Positions 26,053 through 40,219 are shown, counted from the stretch's first letter. The stretch: DNA of 64,000 bases from Anoplolepis gracilipes (GCF_047496725.1 NC_132970.1:22966001-23030000), one strand, 5' to 3'. Notes: generated by a model not told the origin, from the sequence alone. Numbers and translations are program-made.

Positions 26053-28809
26053 TAATCTATTTGGAACTTATTACGCGTGCACGCGATGTAATGTTATCTA
26101 ATATTCCGACAGATTATTAGTATTCACATAAATCCTGTCGAGACTCTTATTAAAACGAAAAAAAGGGACTTCAGGTATCTGAAATTTTTGAGCATACTTA
26201 TGCGGCGGCGAGCTTCCCCTCGACATGGCTCATCGATTTTTCTACCTCGCGTTTCACTTCAGCCTCGGTTCATTTGCATGCACCGATATATCAATTTCTC
26301 CTAGGACGAGCGTATCAATATTCCGATCCATGGAGCGGCGAACCTTTACTCGTGGCTCCACGTCTAGGCACGTTGTTCATGTACGTGCGTGAAACGCTGC
26401 CCCAGGAAGCGGGTTTTGTAACGTCGAGACAGGTGTTCTCGACGTTGCGTCACGCCGTAGCAATTTGTCCCGCGTATATATCTACATATACAGGATGACC
26501 AGCACGAGGGTCTATTTTTGCCGGGATAGCGTTTAATCTTACACACCTATTTATCATCATCCCTGAATTATGTCTAATAAACGCATAGTTGAAAAAAAAA
26601 AAACTTGAGATTTATTCCTTCGATTTCTTTGTGATGATGTTCTCTAATATTCTCTTGATTTCGGATAATTCTCTGCTCTGATCGAGTTCTAGATACGATT
26701 TTTGTTACGAAAGAATAGAACGCTAATCGATGGAATAAAATGTTTCGTTAAGAAACTTTTGTGAGATACCCTACTATATTGGCGATGCATGTATTCTCGT
26801 AATATCGAAATGCCGATGGAAAAATTACATTTCGCGTACTCTGCGAATCTCGCGTCAACCTGTGAATTCTACTTTCTTTTAATAAAATGTTTATTTGCAG
26901 CTTGTAGTGACAGTAATTTAGTTTATAATCAAAGCCATAAAATTAACATTATTTTGAAAAAATGTCTCATACAACTTTAATACTGATTTTAAATCAAGAT
27001 TTTAAATCAACGTATTGACTTCTTTATTAAATTTTAAAATCAGATTATACATTCACTTTTTTTTTCAAGTGCTACATTTTCTCTTCATAACTTCAACTAC
27101 GAATTAAATTATAAATTATTATTATAAAAGATTCTTATTAAAAGATTGTTACTATAAATTAAATATAGTATCATTTCTTTATTTTAAACTTAATAAATTG
27201 AAAAAATGAAAATTTACATCAATTTTGCGTTATGCCATTCGGTGTTTTATGTATTGTACATTTTACTACAATCTTATAAATATTGACTTAGGAATGATCG
27301 GCGCATTATTAATTAATTTTATATGATCTGCATAATTATTTTATATTTTCGTCATGTAATTGCTATTTTTGTTATATCAAAGGAAAATATTTCTTGTTTA
27401 ATAAATAAATAAATAAATACTTATATTTTGCTTTCTTAGATATATTAAATATTTTTCCGTACTAGAAATTTAAATCTGAAAATATTAATTTTATTCAATT
27501 TCCAGATATTATTTATCTCAATTTCTGCTGCGTAAATATGTCAAAGTTTTAAATTATTCGTACTTAAAATGCAATTTTCGTATAATACGTTTCCTTGAAA
27601 ATTCCTTCCAAAGTCGCTGCCACTCGTCACACATAAGGACTTACCGTTCTCCAATTTCCTTCACGTGCATTCCACGTGTGGTAGCTCTCGGGTTCGAAAG
27701 AATAGCGCGCTTCTGTCACACTGGAATTTTGTTTCACGATTTACCGTTGCACGTGCATAACACGTCAGGGAATCCTGTGAGGAAGCTCTGAAAGATTTCG
27801 CGCGATATTGCAGATACGTGAGCAGATATGTAAGCATACCCGCTGCTGAGGTAAATAACGCTCCCGAGGTAGTCGTCTCTCGCGAGGTCGCTCTCTGTCA
27901 CTGCTAACGGTATATATATTTTTCAGCTTTGCCTGTATGTGTCCAAAAAAAAAAAAGAAAAAAAAACGGATACAGGTATGACCAGCCACATTTATAGAAT
28001 CGGATATACGCGCCACGACGATATTCAAATCGCCCGATGGAGCGTGCACATTCATTGACGTCGCATAAAGCGAGCAAAAAGGACGGACAGCCGGTCGCGT
28101 ATCCTCAGATCCTCTTCGTCATCATTCAACGCATTCGGTATACGCTTTCTCTCTCTCTCTTTCGTTTCTTCGATGACTGATTAAATGATTGATCGTTGCT
28201 GGAGAAACGATTATACACTCGGCCGGACAGATCCATCGACCGCGAGCCGGCATAATAAGTCGTGACGAATTAATATTTCGTGTTTGCTGTCGAGAGGAGA
28301 GACAGAAATCGACGATCTATGATACGTACGAATGAGAGAGAGAAAAAAAAAGAGGAAGAGATTCAATAAAAAGTGTGATATAATTGATCATAGCATCCTC
28401 CTGGCGACTGAAAGAATTGTATAGAGATACAATACGTAGATGTGTGTAACGTTCTCTTAATTCGTGAATGGTAAATATTTTCTTTCTTCTCACGCACAAG
28501 AAGATTCTCGTCGCATGAAATCTTCTTTATGTACCTTTCTTTAAAGGCTGTAGGTACATCTGAGCTGTACGCATTTTTCAAATAGAATTTCGCTTCAAAA
28601 TTCAATAGGTACGTAAAAGCTCGACATCTCTCTGAAAGCATTTATTTTAGTTTGCACAAGTAGAGAAAGTACTTTGAACAGTAGCTGATATGATGATAAT
28701 AGATGCGTGAAAAAACAAACACATTACGTTTATTCTACACTGTTTTTTGAATAGATAATTTTAATGGTATCGATCTCATGTTTATTTATTCCGAAATAAG
28801 ATAAAAAAA

Positions 28810-29795
28810 CAGGGCTCGTATTATTTCCCCTATCTTCTCTTTTTCCTCTTTTTTTTTATTGCTCTCCCCTTTTTTCCTCTAAAATCTATGATTTTCCTCT
28901 ATTTCCTCTATAATTAACATGATCAGCACATTTGTCTTAAGAATCTGAATCGATGCAAATAATATTGAAAGATCCAGCTAAATCTATAACCAGCAAAATA
29001 GTTTTTTAAGAATTGATATCGAGTCTAGAAAATCTCAGAAATAAAGAAACAGAACAAATAATCAAAGTTGAGAAATTGAGAGAAAAAGTACAAAAAAGAA
29101 AATCTCAACTTATTGAGACTGAAGTAACCAAAAGGCTTAAGGTCTAAAAATAATTAAAGAGTAAGTAATAAAAAATAATTACTTTTAAAATGTGTCTCTA
29201 CTTAATGTTAATACAATACATATATATGCCAAAGATGAAAAAAAAATAAATTATAAAAATAATTACAAAAAAATGAATTTATGTTTATCATATGTATTGA
29301 GTAATATAATATGAGTTATCATCTTTTAAATTACTTAATTAGTTATTATATAAATATATAATTTTTAATTTTTTACTTTTCATTTATTTTTCTTGTCTCG
29401 TCTTCTTTTCTTATTAAATAAATGTAATTTGAATAGCGAGCAGTGTACGTGTAATTCTATGATATGTAAAATGTAGCATTTCTAGATATCTATTGCATTG
29501 TATATCATTAAAGTAAAGAAACGTATTTTTATCAGTTTTATAAACAGTTATGTAAAACGTTAAAACGTTAACAAATCCAATATAGATTTTATTAAAGTTG
29601 TATAACTAAAATTTTGTTGTTTATTCCCAATAATAAATACTATTTCTAAAATAATACATCAATTTTATTATTTTAAAGTTCTTTGATTTATATATATGTG
29701 TGACTTTTTCATCAATTAAATCAACTTCCCCTTTTTCCATAAAAAAATTCCTCTTTTCCTCTATAATAAAAAAAAAATAGGGAGTACGAGTCTTG
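28810..29795 (+). mobile_element. hAT-like non-autonomous element (~986 bp)
   Basis: The left end CAGGGCTCGTATTATTTCCC and the reverse complement of the right end, CAAGACTCGTACTCCC, form an imperfect inverted repeat starting with CA, as in hAT elements. The 8-base flanks are TAAAAAAA and TAAAAATA (7 of 8 identical), the hAT target-duplication length. Both ends also carry subterminal TTTCCTCTATAAT in direct orientation. A 45-codon lysine/glutamate-rich open segment at 29,010-29,147 (ends TKRLKV then stop) may be a transposase or cargo remnant. No catalytic domain is visible. Confidence 0.6.
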
Positions 29796-31966
29796 TAAAA
29801 ATAAAATAAAACTTGTGAATATATCTAACAATTAATCTAGATAATAAAAGTGAATCGAAAAAAGGGAGTTCTCCAGTTTAATTAATAAATATCTAAATAA
29901 TAAATATCTAGATATTCATAAATATTGATTGATAGACTGAAGAAGGAGTATGCGTATCTGATACATGATATTGGCAGAAATTTATCCGTGCTTCCGGCAG
30001 GCTCACACTCGCCGAAATCGCGTGGCTTCCGGAACGAATGAATTATCCTTCCCATCTGTTTCGGTTTTCTTACATTTTTATATCTTTGTCTCGAGTGAAT
30101 TTGCGATACAGTGTTTTTGTATAGCCTTTTAATATGCGCAACGGAATCTCGACTCGCCTGTGGCATTAATGAAGATTCCTTCGTGAAGGCTACTTCTTCC
30201 CTTCAAAGAATTCCCCGAATCTCATAGAATTCCTCCTTGTATTCAAAGTATTTACAATTCCCGCTGGTTTAAATAGTTTACCCACGTAATAATTTATTTC
30301 AATAATTTTTTTGAATGATTAAAATATAAATGATATAAAAATTCTTAAGAAAGTAAGTTTTAATTTCAAGTTTCTTATAAAACTCTCGCGCGCGATCGAA
30401 ATGTATCGGTATCTATGATCACTTATCATCGATTATTATCGGCGTGCCTAGAGCTATTTCGAGCTTATGTTCCTCTAGCAATCATAATCTCGACGCGACA
30501 TGTGGTGAAAGTGTGCGAAAAGGGGAAACGGTGCCGGCGCGTAAAAGTACGCATACGTGGCGGGGTTCGAAACAATACCGATGGGAAAAGGAACGAAAGA
30601 AAACGAGAGAGGCGAGAAAGGCTACTAAATTTCCCATTCGCGATTGCACGTTCGAGAGAATGTCGATAACAACTATCTCACCCGTCAAACGTCGAACTAT
30701 GAAAATTACGTGCGAAAGAGAAAACGCTATATAATAATATAAACAATGTATTAGTGGCGTGATTTTATTATAAAATTTTTATTATAAAATCACCCCTAAG
30801 AATGTTTAGAATGCATGTATAAATACTTAAAGTGTATATTCTTAAGAAGACATTATTCCTTATTTATTTCTTATTTCTCTCTTGAGAGGAGATTGAAACA
30901 ATTATCTTTTTTAACTTTTTATTGTGCATATAAAAACGTGATTTACTTTTTAATATCAAAAATTGCATTACTCTGCAGATTATTATGTAAAAAAATTTTC
31001 GAAAATTTGTTTCATAACCTTTGCTATATTCGGTTTAAACGTTTCTCTCAAGCTTTCTCCGAAATTGCCATTGGTGATGTTCCCCAATTTTTCTTTAGTC
31101 GATTTCCATTAATTTTATGATCAAATCGAAGATAATTACGAGTAGGTAAATATATAAGTCCAAAGAATATAGATTATAAACGGACTTGGAATCTTTGAAG
31201 CCCATTTTTTTGGAAACGGTAAAAGACTACACTCTGAATGTTATATGTATATTTCGTAATTATCTTTGATTTTATCACAAAATTAATTTGGAAGTCGACT
31301 GAAGAAAAATTGCCGAACATGACCGCACACTTTCTAGTATTTAAGTTATTTCGTCACTAGTTGCTTTTTATATACCAAAATAACGTTTAATATACCGAGG
31401 CAAAATATCTGTGCATCCTCGAGTAACGTTATCTCGTGATTTTACGAGACGGCGGTGGCGGCGATCGTGTTCGAATTTCGCCAGCGGCGATGTTTTGCGG
31501 TAACTGCGAATTAATTCAGAACATGTTTAAGAGCCATCAACGGCCGCCTACTCGTGCACATTTCCTTGAGCGCAGTAACTACCTGCCACGTTATGATAAT
31601 TAAGAAACGAATCGGCCATTCATAGCGAGCGACTATCAATCAGGATAATCGAGTGTCACCGACGAATTTTGACAGACGTAATGTCAGAATACACGATGGT
31701 TGATTCGTTATTAAAGCCACAAAATTTGTTTGCATACAAGAGATATTCACAGTAATAACAATCTTGTCAAATGAATAATCCACAGCTTTTTGGTGGATAA
31801 GTAAATGTGAATTTTATTTTTTTATATTTCAATATAATTATCACTGATTATCGAGATCAATGATATAGTGAATTATCTAAGTTTGTGAAAAATATTGTAA
31901 GAAAAAAACACAAAAAAATTGTATTGTTATATCTTTAAAGAAAATATTTAACGTCTGAAATATTAA

Positions 31967-32897
31967 CCCTCAAACTGAACAGGTTTTTTTGCCACCGTAA
32001 TCCTGAACACGTGGATAACTGGAGTCCGAGTTAATTTTTGTACTCTAAAATTACTTAAAAAATTCTAAAAAAATTTACACATCTTCTTTTAAGTTTAAAC
32101 TAAAAATTTATGTAGTAGAGTTAAAGAAAAAAATATTTTTAAATACTATATTTTTGTTATTTGTTAAATCAAGATTTGGAAACATAGATGTTTTATATAA
32201 AAATTAATAAAAATTTGAAAAAATAATTTTGAACAAAAAGGCTTCTAGGAATTCTTAATTCAAAGTTCAAAGTTTACGAAAAAAATACTATATGTATGTC
32301 CACGGCTTTAAAAGAATATAATTATTTGAATGATCGAAAATGGGTAATTTTCAGGTATAAAAAAATGTGTTTTTTCTGAGGAAAAATTTCTTTTTAATCT
32401 TCAGGTAATTTATTTGGAAGAAAAGTGAAAACAAAATGTAATTTACGTTACAATCTACAGTATAAAAATTGATTAATACATATAACCCCTGTTTGTTGTT
32501 CGTTATCATTAACAAAAGATACTTTTAGCATGAAAATAAATGAACACGATAGAAATTAAAGCAATTTGTTTCTTTTTTAGGGAGATTATCATTGTAAATT
32601 TATCACTTATTTTTATAAAAAACGATTAACAGCAAAAAGATAATATTTTTATAAAATGTACTTATTCACCCTTTCTTACTTAATATACATAAAGCGAATA
32701 CGTGGGTCATTTGTGTCCGCTTCAGATTTAGATTCGCCAGCACTTTGCACTGAATCAACTGTTTAATTGTCCTTTCAGTTACAAGTCCCTTTTGATACAA
32801 ATTTTTTTTTGGATAAGTTTCCAAACTCGAGATTTCATTAATATTTTTTTAAAACAATGGATTCAAAATGGCACGGACCCAGTGTTCAGTTTGAGGG
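31967..32897 (-). mobile_element. piggyBac-like non-autonomous element, long copy, inverted
   Basis: It is flanked by TTAA at 31,963-31,966 and 32,898-32,901. The ends are CCCTCAAACTGAACAGG (left) and CAGTTTGAGGG (right). The interior is the reverse complement of the element at 20,784-21,725, with few differences, which suggests a fairly recent shared source. It lies 0.75 kb upstream of the second RhoGAP exon and has no coding capacity. Confidence 0.88.
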
Positions 32898-33650
32898 TTA
32901 AGATTCATATAGTTTTTTTTTCTGACACTGAATTAAAGCAAATAAAAAATATGATATAATTAGTAATCACTTAAATATCGATTGCTAATTAATAAATATT
33001 GAATCTCTTTTATTCTTACAAAATTATTATTGATATAGATGTTTATACTATTGCTTCTGGTTGTGTGTGATATAAATCTGCTAAAATTATATACATTGCA
33101 ATAATTAGGTATATGTTGCAACACAAATTAAATTGTAGTTACAATCATTGGCTAGACATGAATACAATCATATGTGCATCAAATGACACACATTGACAAT
33201 TTACATAACGCACATGAATGACAATTATCGCGTTCGTTGTAGCGAGAAAACACAAATCGCAAAGTGCGTTTCCGAAACCGTGCCCGATCCGGTTTCCACG
33301 TTTCTTTTTTATTTCCGTGTTCGATGACAATCATCAAAGAGATATTGCATGTGCTAGCTAGCGTAAAATCGATAGTAGGAAAAGTCGCGTGACTTCGTCG
33401 TGACGCTTCCCTTTCCTGCTTTCGTAATGCCTTTGGAAATGCCGTGTCTCATATGATTTATCGAAAATTATCGGAGAATTATGCAAAAGTTGTCGATGCA
33501 ATTGCGCAAAAACCGAACGATTCTATCCTCCGTATTTTATTACATAAAAAAAGACTTCCCAAGAGATCTCGATATGTAACGCATCGATTTTTTCTAGTTT
33601 ATATTTTAATGTGCGTACGATATTTTACAATACATATTTTATTTACGCAG

Positions 33651-36600
33651 GTGCAGAGGCTTGCCGACTACGAGAGGTACTTGGGACAGGAAGCGAGGAG
33701 TTTGATAGATAGCGAATGCATCGACAGCGGAACAGTTTTACACCGTGGTGTATTAGAAGGTGATCTTCATCGTATCCAGGAACTGTTCCCCGGTGATAAC
33801 TTGCGATTGCACGAGCGAGATGTCGTCACTATGGTACGAAACACTTTTTTATTATATTTTTATTTTATTATGAAAAAATTTGATTTTTTTTATTTTTGTT
33901 ATTTATCTTAATCACAATAGTTACTATTGCATATTTCTATAGAGATAGAGAATTCATAAATAAGTATAAAATTTATCGCGTGATAAAATCTAAATTTTTA
34001 ACAATTGAAAGGAGAATATTCACAAGATCCAGATATAATAATTTTCAAATTTAAGACATGTTATTTAATTGCAAGCTTGTGTAACAAAAGTAAACCCCAA
34101 TGGAAAGGGGGATGGAATACAAAAAAAAAAAAATAAAACAAAATATACAAAAATATTCCTTCAATGGAAATAATTTTCAATCGAAAGCCTTAAAACTAGA
34201 AAATAATCATAAAAATGAGAGACACTTAGAGAGATTTTATTTTTCCTATCTGTTTAATTAAAATTCACATTATATAAATTTTATAAACTCTAATCCTTAA
34301 TTTTTGTCGAAGAAAGATGATTCAAAGTTTTGTTGCAAATCATGATGCTGGTAAAAATTATCATTTTTTCCCCTAAGGTCTATAATCTACAGACATTCCA
34401 CTCTCGTTCGTAGAAAATGTATGAATAACACAGCGACTGCTAACAAACGGTATTACGCACAATACGTCGCGATTCAACCTTTCTCACGGTCGTTTAGATG
34501 CATCTAGTTTTTCTGCGTCCGTGGAAAGTGCATCGTCTCGCGTGTCACTAACGTAGCAGTTAGAATGCGTACGCACTTCCTTCCCACGTTTGTTAGCGTA
34601 CATCATCCGGATTCACAAGCATGTCGATAATTTCTCCCCGCTATTCTCACTCAGCCGGCTGCTGCGAACGGTGAAATTGACGCGGATCATTCAATAGAAT
34701 GCTCGCTTTCTGCATCTGCAAAAAAAATAGAGACAGAGTAGAAACTGTGTCACCGCGAGAGAGGCTGGAAGCACCAATTGGATCAACAATAGGATGATAT
34801 TTATATTATTATGTAGAAAGCGCTGTGCTCTTTTCATATAATAACGGAATATAATGAAAGTTAGTAAAAATAATAAAAATTACTCTTAGAGAAAAATATT
34901 ATATTTTATTAAAATTATGAAAATATTTTAATAATTGATATGAGTTATGATTTTTCTCCATATCTAAACATTATATCGATATAAAGATTATAGATATTTA
35001 AAAATATCGATAATATGAAATGTTTAGTTACGCGCATAAAATTATTACGCGGTAAAAATTTAAACTTCTCCCAACAATTAGAGGAACACTTGAATTTTTT
35101 TTTTTAAATAGTCCAACTTCAACCAGCTGTAACTTTCTTAAAAATGAACGAAATTCAAATTAAAAAAAAAAGAGTTTTAAAGCTTAAAATCTCTACTTTC
35201 GAACCCTCACCATTATTTTTATATTTCTGAGTTGGTAATTTTTACATATGGAAAACTACGAGCTGGACAAAATTCGAAACTTTTTTCTTACTTTGTGGAC
35301 CTGTCACGTGTCTAAAAAACATCTGCGAAAATTTTAAACTCTCTAATGTGAAAGCTGAAAGTTTTTCCTACGAAATAATTTTCTAAAAATTTGTCTACGA
35401 TTTTTTTTACTGAGTTATCATCGATTAAATAAAAAATGAGCACTTTGACTTCGATCACTCATAACTCCGTGAAAAATCATCGTATCGCAATGAGCGAAAA
35501 AGATTCTAAAAGCTGAAACTTTGCTCCATCAGATGGTATAATTGTCAAATTTTTTTAACGAACATATAAACATGCTACAAATGGATGAAAATACCGTAAA
35601 AATAATACTGTTTGCTTTAAAATTGTTTATGATGTTTACGCATTTTTATATTTGCATAGTATTTTTATTCCTATTGAAAAAATTAGTGTTGCTCGAAACT
35701 CTCAAAACCCTTGGACAATGCACTTTCCAATGTAATGCCACAAATAATAGCGGCTAATTCATTTGAGATCCGATAGATGTGTTAGGACACACTATGTCTG
35801 CTTTAGCTTCAAACGTGTTATAATAACGCAATACAATGAGAGTGGTAGTTAAGGTGGGTGATCGTCGGCGAGATCACCAGAAATGATTTCGTAATCCGAA
35901 AGAGTGGAACGAAGAATAGAAAATGTTGAGACATACGTTAGAAAATTTAATAAGCTGTCATATGTTAATCAGCTCAATCTCTCTGTCGTGAGAGCACTCG
36001 CGCTCTCGTCTTTGATACACCTTGGAGAGAGAAAGAAAGAATCGTCGCTTGTGCACCAAATTTGGTAGAGACATTTTTCGGGCGGTACTGTTAATCCTCC
36101 GCACGTGTAGCACGTGTGGTATATGTACATAATACGCGATTAATTGTGACAGCAAAATTAGTCTAACAATAAGTTCTGCGAAATTCTCCAGTCGAGTCGT
36201 CGCAAGAACCTCAAGATCTTAGAAACGATCCTCTCGAATTCAGATTTTATCCAAATTTCGTTTACATTTCACTTTTGAAAGTTGCGTTTTTTCTTGTTTA
36301 CCTTTTTTCTTTTTGTGAATATTTTTCTTTCATATTTTATTATGTTTTATTATATATTAATTACACTATCTATGATAAAAATATTAAATATTTAATAAAT
36401 GTCGATATTACGCTAAATTTTTTTCTAAATAGCTAATTAAGTATGTAATTGATGATGAAAATTTTAATCTAATTCTTCCGTTATTATTCTCAGAAAATGA
36501 AGAATATGTTACGTAAAAGGAACAGTGGTACTCCAGTTAGACTAACGAGAGGACTCTCTCAGAAGACCCTGGATACTACGGATAGTTCACCATCACCAAA

Positions 36601-39600
36601 ATCGCCAACTAGAACTTTTCTCTTGGAAACACCAGTTCAATTTACCACCGTACGTGGGAAAGATTTTCTTCTCATTGCTTATATACATACATATTAAAAG
36701 ATGTAGACCTTCATAAATTTCAGAAAATTATTAAAATAAACAAATATATATTTTTATTAAAATCTTTAATAAAAATTAGCAAATTGTCTTTTTATATTGA
36801 TAAAGATCAAGATTCTGCTCAATGTCAGAAGATATGAGTGTTAAAATTCCTTATAAATTTAGGGCATGCAATCTCAGGAGAGGCATCTCTTTCTCTTCAC
36901 TGATCTCCTGCTGATCGCGAAAGCACGCAGTGGTGGGAATTTCAAGTTAAAACAGACCGTCAGGATGAGCGAGCTCTGGCTCACGTCGGGTCATATAGAG
37001 GACGTGGCGGAAACCAGCAAATCCGCGGAAACCAGCTTCGTTCTCGGCTGGCCTACCACAAATGTCGTGGCCACTTTCATGTGAGCACAAGCACTTATAT
37101 TTATTAAACGTTCAAAATTGCGCAGGATAATCCAAAATCCAAATGATAGACAAATATTCTATATCAATTAATAGAAACCCAGACTTTTTTTTCTTTTTTT
37201 ATCACGGTTTAATTTATCTTTTTAGGACCGCTGCGGCGCGAGATCTTTGGTGGGGACGTCTAAACGATCTCGTACGGGAGGAGAGTATGAAGGAACCCCC
37301 GCATACAAATATTCAAATCGTATACCACGACAACGACACGAACAGCGACTACGTAAGTGCGCCTGCCTTTTCAGACTTCACCTTCGCACATACTCGAATC
37401 CGCGGGAATGAATCGTTTGACCTCTATTTTTCTCCGAGAGAGTTGTCCTTTATTATCACGGACAACAGAGTCAAGTTTGACTGGCCGTCGCCGACCACTA
37501 TCGCGTATTATACCGATATTGCTTCAGCCACCATTCATAATTCATTGACATTGTGTAGATATAAGCCGCTAAGATCGCAAATGAATTTCCGTTAGATAAA
37601 CCATGTCTATCGTCCGGTAAACAAGTTCCAATGGAGCCATAATATGCCATGTTATTCATCTCTTTGTAACCTTTCTCTCTGTCGGCAAGAAAAGAATACA
37701 TACTATTAAATACGTGCCATTTTACACTTTACAGTGTAAGACGATCATGGTCGGTTCCGAAATGACGGCGCAGACCTGTGTGAACATGGCCATGCCGTTG
37801 TGGGATCTTCAAGGACCCTTCCAGTTGTGGGCCCGAACGTTCCCGGATGAGACGCCGTATCCACTGATAGGACACGAACGACCATTCGCCGTGAAAATGT
37901 CGCGTCTACGACACATGTTATCAGCGGATGAGGGTTTCGATCTGGAACACATCAACAACAGCGGCGTAGATCTGTGTCATTTTATCCTCAGACCTGTGAT
38001 GAAGACACCCGCGAAGAAGAACAGCCGATCGAAGATAACCGGTCTGTTGCGGCGCTCGCTGTCGTTGAATCCCAGTCTCTTTGGCGTGAATTTGTCACGG
38101 CTGGATGAAAACGGTTTGCCGAAACCCGTTCTGGTGATGCTGCAGCAGCTATTTGCAAAAGGTCCGTTCACCCAAGGAATATTCCGCAAGTCCGCGAACG
38201 TTCGAATTGTCCGAGAATTGCGAGATCAAATCGAATCCACGGGAGATGTTAGCTGTCTGGAAGACGCGCCGATTATAGCTGTAGCTGCCTTGCTGAAGGA
38301 ATTTTTAAGATCTCTACCAGATCCTCTCTTGACTTCTCATCTGTTTCCTCTATGGATGGAGAGTTTGGACACGACGAGTCCCGTTCAAACTATTAAAAGG
38401 TATTATTAAAAGAAAGTCATTTTAATGTAAAATTATTTTAATATATCAATTTTTTTGGAAAAATAGAAAAATAATACCAACCAAAAAAATTTCAGCATTC
38501 TAGATAGGCTTCCGAAAGCGAACTATACATTGCTCTCGCATTTAATCTGCGTGCTACATCATGTGGCGAGACGATCGAAACGTAATCTCATGTGCGCCAG
38601 CAATCTTGGCGTCTGCTGTGGTCCGAGTTTACTTTGGTCATCGAATCCATCAGTGAACCAGAGCAGAGCGATTCCGACAATCACCGAATTGCTGATCCGT
38701 AATTGCGAGGATTTGTTCGGTGCCGGTGTCACGCAACTCCTCGGAGAAGATACACGTAGCGATAGTGGAGCCGAGGAGAGCACCGATAGCCTTCACTGTA
38801 AGTATTATAACATCACTATTAGGATGTAAGAATATTATAAATTTAGAGAATATTAAAAATATTATATAATATTGTAAGAATATTACAAATATTTTATATT
38901 TAATTATTTAAATTACTTTTATATATCTTTACACGATACCTTTGCGTTATTAATAAATTTTTTAAAAATTTTTATTTGGTGTAGCAGGTGGGATATCCTT
39001 GGACAGCCTAGATCTGACGGAAGCACCGCGTAGAGATCCCATGTCCCTGTCAAGAGACTCGGGCTTGACTTTGTCAGACTGCCAGTTATTTATTCCGGAA
39101 TCGCCTGTAGGCTCGGAAGACTCTGCTCCGAATGCTCCATCGTCTAGTAATTATGATAAGCCTCTCGCGAAGGAAGAAAAGTCCAACGGCAAGTCCTACG
39201 TTCCGGTATATAGATGTGGATGGGAAGAGAGACTCAACGGTTACACGTCCAGTAATCATAACCACGCGAATAGCACGGAGCATAATTTTCGAGAGGAAAA
39301 GACTAACGCGTGTTACTCCAATCTACCCCAATCGTCCAATTTTCAGCGGCAGGACTGGCTACGGGCACAGCTTAAGAGAACACCCAGAACGAACAAACTG
39401 GATGAACATGAGCCCCGAAAAGAAAGATTCAGCGACAAAGATATATACGATAGGGAGTATCTCAGACAAGACGCGATGAAGGAGAACGTGGAGAATTGCA
39501 AGACTTATCGAGGTAGGCAGTTGAACGTAACCTACGATATATTACCAGAAGATTACGATAACAAAAGTTCGCAGCAAGATATTCGAGGTGCTGAACGAGT

Positions 39601-40219
39601 GTCGATTCACGAATCGGAGCAGGATCTGACAAACGGTAGCGATACGATTCGGTCAGACAATGATCGCTACGAGTTTAAGAAGAAAGAGCGTTTCAGCGAG
39701 TTCAAAAAAGTCAAGGCCTCGGAGGTGCAGTACGTAAGTCTGGAGCCACCGATGGCAGAGAAAGAACGTCGTCGCCAAGCCCACGATTGCGAACTGTATG
39801 GAGACTACGTGAGGGTGAAGGCGATATATATGGGAACGATGAAATATTGCAAAAATAAAGAAGCGAACGGCGAATCAGACGGCAAAATTAATTATTGCGA
39901 GGACAGAAATCGATCGAGCGAAGTTTATATAACCGCGGATTCAAACGATTCGTACAAAAACGTGATGATAGACAATCTCAGTGAAGATGAACAGGAGGAA
40001 AGAACGTCATGGCCGGATACACCGCCGCCTTTGCCTCCGAGGCTCAGACATTTGCCGCCGGTGCATATGAATCTCGAGGATAGACACAAAGTGGCCGGTA
40101 GGTCCAGGTCTCTGCCGCCGCCGCCTCCCTATCGACCGCCGCCACAACCTCGCGCCCCTATCACCACAAGACATCTGGGATTCGGTAGATCCGTCGTTGA
40201 CGATGAGAGCTACGTTTGA
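33651..40219 (+). CDS. Rho GTPase-activating protein, ARHGAP20-like (PH - RA - RhoGAP)
   Basis: The seven exons are 33651-33833, 36494-36649, 36863-37080, 37226-37352, 37735-38399, 38496-38797 and 38988-40219. With the putative first exon at 10,832 they encode 979 residues with every phase matching. Residues ~123-247 form a PH-like domain (LLETPVQFTT..ERHLFLFTDLLLIAK) followed by RDLWWGRL. Residues ~250-320 are Ras-association-like. Residues ~363-540 are RhoGAP, with GIFRKSA placing the catalytic arginine near residue 398 and NLGVCCGPSLLW near the domain end. The last ~400 residues are charged and low-complexity, with proline motifs (PPPLPPRL, PPPPPYRPPP) that could bind SH3 domains. The family stimulates GTP hydrolysis on Rho-type GTPases and links Ras/Rap input to the cytoskeleton. 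The domain order is that of vertebrate ARHGAP20. The target GTPase cannot be read from sequence. Stop TGA at 40,217. Confidence 0.88.

Larger units (their letters stand above)
10889..33650 (+). other. Very long first intron (or intergenic region) rich in DNA transposon relics
   Basis: About 22.8 kb separates the putative first exon from the second RhoGAP exon. No protein gene was recognised on either strand. It holds two family A mariner-like MITEs, three piggyBac-like elements, one hAT-like element, one family D element, a large hairpin at 12.5 kb and AT microsatellites. GC-richer islands near 18.0-19.2, 22.0-22.9, 26.2-26.5, 27.6-28.3 and 31.4-31.7 kb stand out from the AT-rich background and could be regulatory. 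Nothing in the sequence proves this. Confidence 0.55.

Noticed and set aside
35050..35560. Possible repeat-derived segment in RhoGAP intron 2
   Set aside because: Its texture resembles a dispersed repeat, but no second copy or terminal repeats were found in the window.
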